DNA of 64,000 nucleotides from positions 305,517-369,516 of the forward strand of contig NZ_AUBP01000005.1 in assembly GCF_000429305.1 (NCBI RefSeq). Direction: 5' to 3'. Below the pieces are notes generated by a model. It did not search any database. It saw nothing but the letters and a program-made list of their open reading frames with translations, and was not told where the DNA came from. This document shows, in pieces, positions 16,689 through 25,757 of this stretch (the stretch's first letter is position 1; every line of letters begins with the position of its first letter). This DNA comes from Desulfovibrio inopinatus DSM 10711. GTDB lineage: Bacteria > Desulfobacterota > Desulfovibrionia > Desulfovibrionales > Desulfovibrionaceae. Both the position numbers and the translations under genes were made by a program.

Positions 16689-18788
16689 TCACGAGGAACA
16701 CGCGGCGTCCGGACCGTAATACCGTGTGCAAAACTCTCCTGCATCAGGTGAAACACATTTCAAACGGCGACACACGAGATATTCAAGAAAGAGACGAATG
16801 ATAAATACAAAACGAAAAGAGAATCGAGCATGATCCCATGTTCGTGCTAATACCCTTACCGTACCGGCCGGATATCGGCATGGTCCAAGGTCTTGTATAC
16901 GCAAAGCGAGCTCCACATCTTCCATGAGGAGTAACGCGGGAAAACCACCAACTCGGGAGAGGGCTTCACGCCGTACGAATTGTGCCTGATCTCCAAACGC
17001 AATTCCTGTCAGTCTGACCCGCATGTCATTCAGAAACTCCACCACACGCATGCGACGACGTCGGGGAAGAAATTGCATCGCGCACGCTCCCCCGGGAGAA
17101 ATTGAGTCGTTTTGCATGGCCTCGAAAATGCTCCCAGTGATCTCAGGAGCTATCCGACAGTCACTATGAACAATAAGAATGACATCACCGGTTGTTGCGG
17201 CGACACCGGCCGCAATTTGTTTTCCGCGACCAGCCGGAGACGAGAGTACTCGGCAGCCTTCCTCTGTCGCAATCTGCGTGGTTTTATCCGTTGAACCGGC
17301 ATCAATCACAACAATCTCGGCCACATGAGAGAGGTTGCATTGGATCAAGCTCTTCCGGACAGCATGCAAGCATTCGTGAAGGGTTTTTGCCTCGTTCCGT
17401 GTGGGGATGAGCACACTCAAGCTTCGGACAGGTGCGAATCGATATTCCGGAAAAAGGCGGCGAACAGAGCCTGTCATGCGCGAGAAGACGAAGAGCGCAT
17501 AGAACGGAATATATTCAAAGAATTTGATCCACTGATGTTCATGAAAGAGGCCCGTACGGTATTCAATCCCCACAGTCGGAAATGTGAGGGTGACGGCTGC
17601 GCTCAAATATCCCCACGCCACAGAAGGCACAAGCGGCAGCATCACGACCATGGACATAAGATACCACGGGTGCAGGCTCGGGGAAACAAGGAGAAATGCT
17701 CCCATTGCGGCAAAGACCGAAACAATCCGATCCTGAACGAACACCCATATCCAGAGAAGCATGAGAAACAATGTCACAATTCCGGCCAAGCTCGCAGAGC
17801 TTCCGAAGAGTGCACGCAATATGACCATAAGGGAATCATTGAACGCCATATGAAGCGCAAAGGCACCAAGTGAGGAAAATATCTGCCCCCCAGCAGACGC
17901 AAATGGAACGAACAACAGCACAGGAAGTGCGCACAACCAAGTATAGCGGATATTCTTTGCCGTAAGATAAAACGGCAACGCAACCATGGCCGGATATTTA
18001 ATCATAGCGGCCATTCCAAGCGTGAAATATCCCCATCCTGATCGCTTTGTTTCAAAGGCCAAAAGCGAAAGCATCCAAAAGAACATCAAAACCGCATCTA
18101 AATGTCCCTCCCCTGCTCCATAGACAAGCAAGAGCGGATGGAAAAGACACAGGGCAATCGCACTCATTCGTTTTTGACGAAGAATCAGTAAGCGGGAAAC
18201 AACAAGACACGTCGCCAATTCAAAAATGGCCATAACGGCTTTAAAAACAAGCGGCGACGGCTGTATGCCAGCCACCCCGCGAAACAACAGCAACGCGCCA
18301 GGCGGATAAATCGCCGTCATATTCGCATGGTTCACGGTTTTGAGAAGCACTCCAAGAGTATCGGACATGCTCGCGGCTGCAACCGAGTCCATGGGAGGCA
18401 CGATATACGGATTTATGCCCGCCCACTGCACAGCGCCTTCAACAATATATCGGGAAAGGTCCGAACAGGCTGGGAAAACACCTACAAAAAAAATCCGTAA
18501 TACAATGGCCGGCGCCCAGAGCCAACACCAACGCCATGTTGTGGTTGTTGTTTCCGGAGCATATCGAGCCATGCCGATGGCCGACACGACGCCAACAACA
18601 CACAAGACGGCAAACAATGATGGTGTCCGTCCCACCGGCCCTAGAAAGGCCAATCCCAAATTACATATACACGCTCCACCCCATGAGAGTTTGAAGAGGT
18701 ATGTACGCTCCTGGTCGCTGGATTCCTCTGTCTCTGTAGTGGCATACCGCTGTACATCCTGCATGATGATTCCAGAAGAATTCTTCAT
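16689..18788 (-). CDS. polytopic GT-C-like membrane protein fused to a GT2 glycosyltransferase (TIGR04283-like)
   Basis: About 699 residues. The first ~440 carry about 11 hydrophobic segments with the layout of GT-C/GT87 polyprenol-sugar transferases (GAVQWAGINPYIVPPMDSVAA, YPPGALLLFRGVAG, GAGEGHLDAVLMFFWML, PSLHPWYLMSMVVMLPL). From about 455 begins a cytosolic GT2 domain: SVLIPTRNEAKTLHECL, IVVIDAGSTDKTTQIA, GRGKQIAAGVAAT, IVHSDCRI and LLMEDVELALRI. The GT2 part resembles TIGR04283 enzymes that occur in arsenosugar gene sets. The start is ambiguous (TTG 18797, ATG 18788 or ATG 18764); none has a strong ribosome site. It follows the DUF547 gene directly and is likely in its operon, a pairing also seen elsewhere for TIGR04283 proteins. 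Confidence 0.78.
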   Translation of the reverse strand: MKNSSGIIMQDVQRYATTETEESSDQERTYLFKLSWGGACICNLGLAFLGPVGRTPSLFAVLCVVGVVSAIGMARYAPETTTTTWRWCWLWAPAIVLRIFFVGVFPACSDLSRYIVEGAVQWAGINPYIVPPMDSVAAASMSDTLGVLLKTVNHANMTAIYPPGALLLFRGVAGIQPSPLVFKAVMAIFELATCLVVSRLLILRQKRMSAIALCLFHPLLLVYGAGEGHLDAVLMFFWMLSLLAFETKRSGWGYFTLGMAAMIKYPAMVALPFYLTAKNIRYTWLCALPVLLFVPFASAGGQIFSSLGAFALHMAFNDSLMVILRALFGSSASLAGIVTLFLMLLWIWVFVQDRIVSVFAAMGAFLLVSPSLHPWYLMSMVVMLPLVPSVAWGYLSAAVTLTFPTVGIEYRTGLFHEHQWIKFFEYIPFYALFVFSRMTGSVRRLFPEYRFAPVRSLSVLIPTRNEAKTLHECLHAVRKSLIQCNLSHVAEIVVIDAGSTDKTTQIATEEGCRVLSSPAGRGKQIAAGVAATTGDVILIVHSDCRIAPEITGSIFEAMQNDSISPGGACAMQFLPRRRRMRVVEFLNDMRVRLTGIAFGDQAQFVRREALSRVGGFPALLLMEDVELALRIQDLGPCRYPAGTVRVLARTWDHARFSFRFVFIIRLFLEYLVCRRLKCVSPDAGEFCTRYYGPDAACSS

Positions 18789-18799
18789 AGGATGCAATG

Positions 18800-19576
18800 T
18801 TATGGGTGCGTCGGCACAGCATTTAAAGACCAGTCGTAATCAAGATATCGGAGCCGAACATCACCATTGAGCGCATCGAGAGATTGGCCCAAACTCGAAT
18901 CAGCAAAACGGCGTACAAACATTACCACCCCATCTTCGCCTCCGAAATCCTCCTCGAACCAATCAAAAATCTTGCTGACCCGAAGGGTCTTCCCATCCAG
19001 ACGATTATACTGCGGGTCATTGATCCAGTCGTGTGCATCGTCATCAAGCTGCGCATCAATATGCGACGCCTCGTACGGTTCTGCTCGAAGAGGGGGACAA
19101 CTCATCGATGCACAGTTTACGGCGGCATGAACGCGAGGATCCTTGAACATCGGGCGAAGCACATCGTGTTCTATATAATCGAGCGAGACCGTTTTCCCAT
19201 CAATATGAACAAACTCTTTTTTCCACGGACTGCGAAATAATGAGCCGGCATCCTTAATCGAAGTAATACCGGGGTAATGTTGCAAAATGAGTTTCCACGT
19301 CCACGCGTTATAGGCATTGATGTAAAAGGCAAGCTGCTCTTTCGGCGTTAATTGGTCGACCGGAACCGCGGCAAGAATATCCAAATATTGATCAAGCAGA
19401 GATTCTTCGGTCTTCAACCCCGCATAATCAACCAGTCCATCTTCCACATGTCGTGAGAGCAATCCAGCATAGATCGTGTTGTCAACGGGCTGACCGGACC
19501 ACGCCATTTTCGTGTGAAAGGCACACAGTCCCAGCACAAAGATTCCTCCCAAAACCAATCGTATAATACTCTTCAT
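18800..19576 (-). CDS. DUF547 exported protein
   Basis: 258 residues. Signal peptide IIRLVLGGIFVLGLCAFHTKMAWS, then the DUF547 domain: YAGLLSRHVEDGLVDYAGLK, QLAFYINAYNAWTWKLILQHYPG, VSLDYIEHDVLRPMFKDPRVHAAVNCASMSCP and FDWFEEDFGG. The conserved cysteine-containing NCASMSCP stretch is typical. The molecular function of DUF547 is not established. An AGGAGG before ATG 19576 shows the true start; the reading frame extends 93 codons further without support. It is transcribed ahead of the glycosyltransferase fusion and divergently from the 716-residue membrane protein. Confidence 0.85.
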   Translation of the reverse strand: MKSIIRLVLGGIFVLGLCAFHTKMAWSGQPVDNTIYAGLLSRHVEDGLVDYAGLKTEESLLDQYLDILAAVPVDQLTPKEQLAFYINAYNAWTWKLILQHYPGITSIKDAGSLFRSPWKKEFVHIDGKTVSLDYIEHDVLRPMFKDPRVHAAVNCASMSCPPLRAEPYEASHIDAQLDDDAHDWINDPQYNRLDGKTLRVSKIFDWFEEDFGGEDGVVMFVRRFADSSLGQSLDALNGDVRLRYLDYDWSLNAVPTHP

Positions 19577-19749
19577 ACCGGACGCCTCCTTTACTCCATG
19601 GACATGATTCTTCCAGGTTTCTTGTTCCTTGTAGACAGAGCAAGAATCCGCTAGATAACACCTCTTTCTTCTATAAGGACAACTGCAAACACAATCCAGC
19701 ATAATCGGACTTTCATGCATCAATTCATCAACCGCATTTGCCGCCGACC

Positions 19750-21900
19750 ATGATATCGTTTCTTTTCCTTGTCTGCCTCGCCAGTGTCGCTGGTGCGGGC
19801 GTTTTCCGCTTGCTTGGCCGACCGGAGGATCACAACGTCCTCTTCGGACCGGCATTGGTCACGGCGTGCGTCCTGCTTATTCTATTTTGGGGTTTACTGG
19901 CCGGCCTGGCGGTCTCAGTATTAGCGCCGATTTGCCTTCTATTGTGTTTGCTCGCTGCTTTCGTTGAAATCCGGGCACTCTCCAAAAACGAAATCATGAC
20001 CCGGTACGTCCCGGTGCTGGCCTGTGCTCTCCTTGCCGGTTGTACATTTCTGCCATTTTTTTTCCACGGAATTACGAATTTTACGGGAAGTTGGTTTTGG
20101 GACAAATGGTTCTATGTGCTTGAGGGGCGAGAGTTATTCGACTTCGGTCTCACAGGCTCGGCACCAACCGCCCTCCTGCCTTTCACCTCATCCATGGAAC
20201 ATACCCGCTTTGCCGGGAGTGCTCTTCTGGCGGTACTGACCCCCATCACCGGGATGGCTGGAGACTCCCTATCAGTATTCGGAATATTTTTTGTCTTTTG
20301 CTTGTTTATCCTTGGTGCGTCTTCAGCTGGGTTGGCACAACGGGTTCTTTCTCTCCGTGGCATTCGCTTGCTTGCATTTATCAGCGTCGTCACAGCAGGA
20401 TTCTGGCCTATCAACCTCATTATTGCAAACAATGTTGACAACTTACTCTATACAGCGCTTTTTCCAACACTCATCGCCCTGGCATGCCAATTCCGCCATG
20501 AAACGGAACAAGCCAACGACTATCGGCTTTCCGCTGTTTTGGGCCTTTTTCTCGCCACAACGACAATCGTCTATCCAGAACTGACTCCACTCGCGCTCAG
20601 CGCAATCGGTCTCTGTTTCTTCACCCAATCTCCCCGACCGCGCGTAGCCCACTGTATTGCTTGCGGACTTGTTGCCTTCTTATGTCTTGCGCCATGGCTT
20701 CCTGCCCTTGGCCACTTCTTTGGGGGACAAGTCGACAATGTTCTGGCATCGGACGCCATTCGACCGGGAAAAGATTTTTATGCCGGTCTCCTCCATCCGA
20801 CCTATGTCCTTGCATCATGGTTCGGCTTCTTTGCTCCCCTTGATCTGTGGTTTCTCAATACTCCCACGGCATCAGCCATTCCGAAACTGATTATTGTTTG
20901 GAACATTGCGGCAACGTCTCTCACGCTATGCGGTCTCGTCATGTATGGTCTTGGGATTGCCCGTCTTTTTCGACAAAAACGATATGCGTTGCTCATTCTT
21001 GGGATGCTGTGCCAATTCGCCGCACTTGTATTTCTCGTCGTGACACAGTTTGACTATGGCGCGTCCAAATTTCTCAGTGTCTCCTGGCCAATATCTTCGA
21101 TTGTGCTTTTTGCCGGAGCAGACGCCTTTAGCGAGATTGCCCGTCGGCATCACCTTAACCGGCTCGCACTCTTGCCTCTTTGTGCTCTTTTCGGATTTCT
21201 GATCATGGCCAGCGTTCATATTGCCCGATTCGATAAAAACGAAACCCAAACAACCGATGCACGCTATACCGCACTCCGGGAACTTGATTCCAAACTCCCG
21301 GAGCATACCATCGTCAACCATAAAACCGCTTCGGGATTTTATTGGCCGCGATACCTCTTCGGAAGCGAGACGCCTATCATCGGTTTTGCCAATCGATATG
21401 GCATCCCTCCCGATCTTTCAGATGACACCATACTTGAACATTTTGATGCTGCTCGCGTGATTCTTTCTGAAGAATGCCACAAGCCAGAAGCCGATTCAAT
21501 TTTGTGGGAAAGTGACGGATGGGTCCTATTTCAACCTCACGGCATAAAAACATTACTCCTCGACATACGCGGGGAGTATGCCGATATGCGTATACGCAAC
21601 CAACGCGTTTGGCGTCTGGATACTGCTGCACCAGAACTCAATGTTCTTGCCGACTCTCCTGGAACAATCATGATTGACGCAACCCTTATCGTTGCCCCCG
21701 AATCTTGCAGTAATCTCCCTATCCTGGTCGCCGCCAATGCCATACCGGCTCAACCCGTGATACATCTGGCCAACAATCAGATTCAGGTCCGCGTCAATCT
21801 GCGTCGTGGGCGCAACAGTATCCGATTCAGCGGCCCATCAAATTGCGCCAATCTTCCTGTAGGACTTATGAATATTCGGCTTGAAAACGATAAGAGGTAA
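19750..21900 (+). CDS. polytopic membrane protein of unknown function, probably glycosyltransferase-like
   Basis: About 716 residues. Roughly 12-13 hydrophobic helices occupy the first ~480 positions (for example LVTACVLLILFWGLLAG, VPVLACALLAGCTFLPFFF, YALLILGMLCQFAALVFLVV). A soluble tail of about 230 residues follows (TTDARYTALRELDSKLPEHTI, ILSEECHKPE, LLLDIRGEYAD, then a beta-rich end). The loop GSWFWDKWFYVLEGRELFDF after the fourth segment resembles the first extracytoplasmic loop of GT-C transferases, where a DxD/ExD acid would sit. The start is uncertain (TTG 19738 or ATG 19750), with no clear ribosome site. I do not recognise the family; neighbours suggest cell-surface glycan work. Confidence 0.65.
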   Translation: MISFLFLVCLASVAGAGVFRLLGRPEDHNVLFGPALVTACVLLILFWGLLAGLAVSVLAPICLLLCLLAAFVEIRALSKNEIMTRYVPVLACALLAGCTFLPFFFHGITNFTGSWFWDKWFYVLEGRELFDFGLTGSAPTALLPFTSSMEHTRFAGSALLAVLTPITGMAGDSLSVFGIFFVFCLFILGASSAGLAQRVLSLRGIRLLAFISVVTAGFWPINLIIANNVDNLLYTALFPTLIALACQFRHETEQANDYRLSAVLGLFLATTTIVYPELTPLALSAIGLCFFTQSPRPRVAHCIACGLVAFLCLAPWLPALGHFFGGQVDNVLASDAIRPGKDFYAGLLHPTYVLASWFGFFAPLDLWFLNTPTASAIPKLIIVWNIAATSLTLCGLVMYGLGIARLFRQKRYALLILGMLCQFAALVFLVVTQFDYGASKFLSVSWPISSIVLFAGADAFSEIARRHHLNRLALLPLCALFGFLIMASVHIARFDKNETQTTDARYTALRELDSKLPEHTIVNHKTASGFYWPRYLFGSETPIIGFANRYGIPPDLSDDTILEHFDAARVILSEECHKPEADSILWESDGWVLFQPHGIKTLLLDIRGEYADMRIRNQRVWRLDTAAPELNVLADSPGTIMIDATLIVAPESCSNLPILVAANAIPAQPVIHLANNQIQVRVNLRRGRNSIRFSGPSNCANLPVGLMNIRLENDKR

Positions 21901-21927
21901 AGGAAAGAAACTTCAGGAGAGGATATA

Positions 21928-21969
21928 ATGAGTTGCTACTGTACTGTATTGAAACGCGAGGTTGACTGA
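21928..21969 (+). CDS. possible 13-residue micro-ORF
   Basis: ATG to TGA encoding MSCYCTVLKREVD, preceded at 7 bases by a strong ribosome site (AGGAGAGG). It sits in the 78-bp gap between the large membrane protein and the convergent cyclotransferase. A good ribosome site so far from any other start is the only support; it could be chance. Confidence 0.25.
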   Translation: MSCYCTVLKREVD

Positions 21970-21978
21970 ATATTCCCG

Positions 21979-22869
21979 TTAACGATGTATTTCATTCTCC
22001 ATCCGGTGTCTCCAGTTTCCAGAAATAATCATGCGCTGTGACGGTAATACATCCATCACATAGACATAACACCAAGCCTGCATACCCGTTCCATCCTCCA
22101 ACTCAACAGAAATAATACGGCGTTCATATTCGTTTTCCGACATACCATATCCATAAAACGCTTCGACATTGTCAAAAAGTGGCATCGCCGCTTCCATGTC
22201 GGGCAAGTGGTACACTTCACCATGCACCACCGCATTGCTTCCGAGTCTCAGCCCTGGATACGTTCCAAGATCAAAGAGCTGTCCGCCTGTTGTCGCGTTG
22301 GAGCACATATGCGCACCAACGTGTTTCAGCAGAGGAAAACGCACTTCCGCATGCATCAGCGTGCCATACACAAAAAGTCTGTCCACATGGATATCAGGAC
22401 AAGTTCCGCGGACACTCGCCAGCAATTGAACCGTACTGTGATCGTATGCCACAAGGCCACGCCGAACGATTTCCACATATTCACCATGTGGCTCAATATA
22501 CTCGGTTTGCGGGGTGACGCCTTGATACGTTACCGCGGCAACACATCTCCCGTCTGGTAACAGCACATTGACGGGAAGACGTTGATACGAAACAGGTGCA
22601 TTCTCCTTCCGGTCCAAGACAGCCAACCCGGACACATCGACTTCGAAAAGTGCGCCCGGCACACATTGCCCAACTCTCCGGTGTATATCGAGGACACCGC
22701 CCTGACGCGCTTTTGAATACAGATCAAAAATGCACTCCATGTCCGGCAGCCATGCCCGACCATGTGATTTCCCCAGAGGGTACTCCACCCCATTTCGGCC
22801 ACACCATGCTCGAAGGTCGGTTTCATCAAGATTTGACCCGTATGCAAAGTATAATACGGACGCTGTCAT
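21979..22869 (-). CDS. tandem gamma-glutamylcyclotransferase-fold protein (two GGCT domains)
   Basis: 296 residues containing two copies of the GGCT/AIG2 fold. Copy one (about 1-150) has the substrate loop YFAYGSNLDETDLRAW, then CVPGALFEVDVSGLAVLDRKE and the exit strand AAVTYQGV. Copy two (about 160-290) has LFVYGTLMHAEVRFPLL, GGQLFDLGTYPGLRLG, VHGEVYHLPD and AWCYVYV. The first copy resembles ChaC/GGCT-type cyclotransferases, the second YtfP/GGACT-type. Such enzymes release 5-oxoproline from gamma-glutamyl compounds. The start overlaps the stop of the adenylyltransferase gene by an ATGA junction, so the two are translated together. Confidence 0.8.
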   Translation of the reverse strand: MTASVLYFAYGSNLDETDLRAWCGRNGVEYPLGKSHGRAWLPDMECIFDLYSKARQGGVLDIHRRVGQCVPGALFEVDVSGLAVLDRKENAPVSYQRLPVNVLLPDGRCVAAVTYQGVTPQTEYIEPHGEYVEIVRRGLVAYDHSTVQLLASVRGTCPDIHVDRLFVYGTLMHAEVRFPLLKHVGAHMCSNATTGGQLFDLGTYPGLRLGSNAVVHGEVYHLPDMEAAMPLFDNVEAFYGYGMSENEYERRIISVELEDGTGMQAWCYVYVMDVLPSQRMIISGNWRHRMENEIHR

Positions 22870-23456
22870 ACGATGGATAATCCTGCTAAACGTTCAGGTA
22901 TCTTCCACTGACGTAATAAGGACACTGCTGCGGCCGGGACTTGAGACTCCCAATCGTTTCCTTCGGCCATAGCCCGACGGACATCTGTCCCACTGAGTCC
23001 TTTGTCTTGAGGAGAACATTCCCACAAAACATGAATATCAAGCCCAAGAGATGTAAAGAGTTCTCGCTTTCTCCGCCCCCAATCATCATAGATTGTCAGA
23101 AAAAAGACGGCATCCAACGGAACGTAATACAAATAGAGTTCAGGGGAGTTGACGGGAAATGGTGTCACCGTGAACGCATTGCCATTGACTCCAGCTTCAA
23201 GCAGAGAAACACGTACAAGCCATTGCCGCTCATAATATGTTAACGGGTTGGATTCGGCCCGGCTTCGTTTGGGGTCGGCTGTATCATGTCCCGTCAACCC
23301 GGGATCAGGATTCGTAATGCCCACCACAAGATGATCGCAAAGCTGCTTTCCCGCTAACACATAGCGTAAGTGATCGTTATGAAACACCTGGAATCGGCCA
23401 TGAATGACACCGAGTCGATATACGGTGTCTCCGCTGGCCCCGGATTGAGACCGCAT
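22866..23456 (-). CDS. nicotinamide-nucleotide adenylyltransferase (NadM-type)
   Basis: 196 residues. The HIGH-type nucleotidyltransferase motif is GVIHGRFQVFHNDHL (residues about 15-29), with the second motif LSGTDVRRAMAEG near residue 155, the ISGTxVR signature of NadM and related enzymes that join ATP with NMN to make NAD. NPLTYYERQWLV matches the conserved region after the first strand pair. The longest frame begins at a GTG inside the previous gene (23525); the ATG at 23456 preceded by AGGAG fits the usual distance from start to the HIGH motif. Substrate (NMN versus another nucleotide) is inferred from motifs only. Confidence 0.8.
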   Translation of the reverse strand: MRSQSGASGDTVYRLGVIHGRFQVFHNDHLRYVLAGKQLCDHLVVGITNPDPGLTGHDTADPKRSRAESNPLTYYERQWLVRVSLLEAGVNGNAFTVTPFPVNSPELYLYYVPLDAVFFLTIYDDWGRRKRELFTSLGLDIHVLWECSPQDKGLSGTDVRRAMAEGNDWESQVPAAAVSLLRQWKIPERLAGLSIV

Positions 23457-23511
23457 GAATGATTCCACTCCTGTTATGTGTGAAGATAAATACCCATTGT
23501 ATATCGCGTTA

Positions 23512-24843
23512 TCATGAATCGCCACGTGTGCTGAATCGAAACGGCTGATACCGTCCAGGCCAAAACAACACCGCTTCCGGCGTATCTCGTATTCCGGTCA
23601 ACGTGGCACATTCAAGATGATTGAGAACAAGATGGAACAATTCGGTTCCGCGGACAAGTCCCAATACCCCAGCAGCGGAATCAATCTCGCTGAATCGTTT
23701 GACTCTGTCGCAACGCACCCCTTCTCCCAACATCACCACCGGTGTTGGTTCTCCACTATGAATAAGTGGGCCTCGACTCGGCGTCGAGTGATCTGCTGTG
23801 ACGATAACAAGCACGTCCGGATTGTCGACAAGTGCGCCAGCCGATCGCCCAATGGCTTTATCCAAAGCCTCAATGACGTTTTTTTTGCATAGAGGATCTT
23901 TGCGATGCGCGGCTTGATCCGGTGCTTTGGTATGGACATGAAGAAAGTCAAAGTCGTCTAAGAGCGAGGCAGCCAATTGCAGACGTCCAGCAAGCTCGAC
24001 TTCTGGATCATGGTCCTGAATCTGATCCAAGACCTGCATGCCGAGATACTTCCCCATGCCACGGTACATGCTCCCGGAGGCAATGAGTCCTCCCCGCAAA
24101 CCAAATCGATGGGAAAACGGCATGACCGTTTTCAACCGGCCCGCTCGTTGGGTCACCATACCGTTAACAGGTGGCAAGCCGGACTCGGTCCGCATGATAT
24201 TCTCCGGCACATCACGCAATGCGTGGTGAATGTACGTCAGATACTCCCGGACACATTCAGCGGTCTGGTGGGCAATCCGCGCCTCCTCAGGGTCCAAGCC
24301 GGCCCATGGTTGAATATCGCTCACAAAACGTCCATCCACCATAGGGTTGGTATCCGTTATGTGCACGCTGGGTTTCCCGCTCAACTGGATAATGCCGAAT
24401 CGACCCTTTGTACGATGAAAGGATGCCGTCATGCCGTCATGATGAAAAGGTTCAAGTTGGGATGCCAACCGCGCATAAAAGATGTCTTCTGCTTTGGGAT
24501 CGTCCTGCTCCAAGAGAACACCTTCCGGACGCTCATGCAAACAGACAAAATGCGCCAACAACGCCACATCATCGGCCGCCAAATCCACTCCCGCGCCCAA
24601 CGCTTCCAAAGCTCCACGGCCGGGAAAATCACATTGATCATAGCCAAACAATGGAAAATGCGCGTTTTCACTTGAAAATGGTGTTCCGACGTGACCAGCA
24701 TGAAACAGTCCATTCGCGCCACGTCGAGCGAACTCGTCTAGCGTTGGCGTGTGAGCTGCCTCAAGTGGTGTCTTTCCGGCAAACTCGGGATACGATCGGT
24801 CACCAAGTCCATCAAGGACAATGAGAATGCATTTCCGTGCCAT
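23512..24843 (-). CDS. apgM: 2,3-bisphosphoglycerate-independent phosphoglycerate mutase, archaeal type
   Basis: 443 residues of the alkaline-phosphatase superfamily. CILIVLDGLGDRSYPE carries the first metal aspartate. TPTLDEFARRGANGLFHA and GTPFSSENAHFPLFGYDQ provide the nucleophile loop (serine in SSENAH). DFLHVHTKAPDQAAHRKDP gives metal histidines and aspartate, and VIVTADHSTPS the last metal pair, with HSGEPTPVVMLGEG completing the site. ApgM interconverts 3- and 2-phosphoglycerate in glycolysis and gluconeogenesis. Start chosen at ATG 24843 (GGAG four bases ahead) rather than the TTG ten codons earlier. It leads a three-gene unit with the adenylyltransferase and the double cyclotransferase. 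Confidence 0.92.
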   Translation of the reverse strand: MARKCILIVLDGLGDRSYPEFAGKTPLEAAHTPTLDEFARRGANGLFHAGHVGTPFSSENAHFPLFGYDQCDFPGRGALEALGAGVDLAADDVALLAHFVCLHERPEGVLLEQDDPKAEDIFYARLASQLEPFHHDGMTASFHRTKGRFGIIQLSGKPSVHITDTNPMVDGRFVSDIQPWAGLDPEEARIAHQTAECVREYLTYIHHALRDVPENIMRTESGLPPVNGMVTQRAGRLKTVMPFSHRFGLRGGLIASGSMYRGMGKYLGMQVLDQIQDHDPEVELAGRLQLAASLLDDFDFLHVHTKAPDQAAHRKDPLCKKNVIEALDKAIGRSAGALVDNPDVLVIVTADHSTPSRGPLIHSGEPTPVVMLGEGVRCDRVKRFSEIDSAAGVLGLVRGTELFHLVLNHLECATLTGIRDTPEAVLFWPGRYQPFRFSTRGDS

Positions 24844-24955
24844 GTCACTCCAAAAGCCGTACGTTGCGGCCAATCATCATGAAATTCAATTCAAACAAAA
24901 CAAACACATAGAGTAACGCTATTTGCCATATTCTACTAAAATCTTATAAAAAACA

Positions 24956-25648
24956 ATGATGCGATTCGATCTTCATGTTCACACCACCATTTCCTCGTGT
25001 AGCACCCTCAAGCTTGATGACATCCTGTCTCATGCCAGAGCGTTCGGGCTTGACGGGGTGTGTCTGACCGACCATGACACTATGGCGATAGGACACCATG
25101 TTGTTGAAGGGATACAAGCTGACGGGCTGTGCATCATTATCGGCATGGAGTACGAAACCCCCGAAGGCGATATACTGCTTTTCGGTCCGTATGAGAATCT
25201 CACTCCAGGGTTACCTGCTCGAACCATCTTCGACCATGTCAATGCCACCGGCGGAGCTGCCATCGTGGCACATCCATTTCGCCCCGGTCGTAGTTGTGCC
25301 GACGCCATTGGACGCGAAGGTTTGCCGCATGCCGGTGAATCCGTCAATGGCCGCAATACACCGCATGCCAACCTCCAGGCGCGATCATGGCTCACCCAAA
25401 ACGGCATCGCCGCAACGGGCGGGAGTGATGCCCACACCCTCGAAGAACTCGGACGTGTTATCACGCATTTTCCTCTCCCCATCTCCAGCCGTGCGGACAT
25501 GATTACAGCAATCCAACGCCGAGAATTCACGCCTGAAATTACCCCACGCGCTCCGGAAGCATGGCGCCAAGAACACGGTCGCATTACTCCCATCGAAATC
25601 GTACACAACACCCCATTCTGCACCGATAGACTGAGCCACGTCGGATAA
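24956..25648 (+). CDS. PHP-domain phosphoesterase
   Basis: 230 residues. The PHP metal-binding motifs appear in order: FDLHVHTTISSCS (residues 4-16), GVCLTDHDTMA, IIIGMEYETPEG, AAIVAHPFRPG and GIAATGGSDAHTLEELGRVI. The compact length and HAHP-like motifs match stand-alone PHP proteins, some of which are phosphoesterases for histidinol phosphate or nucleotide intermediates. Two consecutive ATGs (24956, 24959) exist with no obvious ribosome site, so the leader may be very short. It is divergent from apgM. Confidence 0.83.
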   Translation: MMRFDLHVHTTISSCSTLKLDDILSHARAFGLDGVCLTDHDTMAIGHHVVEGIQADGLCIIIGMEYETPEGDILLFGPYENLTPGLPARTIFDHVNATGGAAIVAHPFRPGRSCADAIGREGLPHAGESVNGRNTPHANLQARSWLTQNGIAATGGSDAHTLEELGRVITHFPLPISSRADMITAIQRREFTPEITPRAPEAWRQEHGRITPIEIVHNTPFCTDRLSHVG

Positions 25649-25757
25649 TATCCTGCACAATCGCACCTTTTTTCTTGAGAAATCTTCATGTTCCGGCATA
25701 CACTTTTCAAAAGAAAGTGTGTCGTTCTCCAACAGAATTCAGTCCGAGTGAGTCTCC

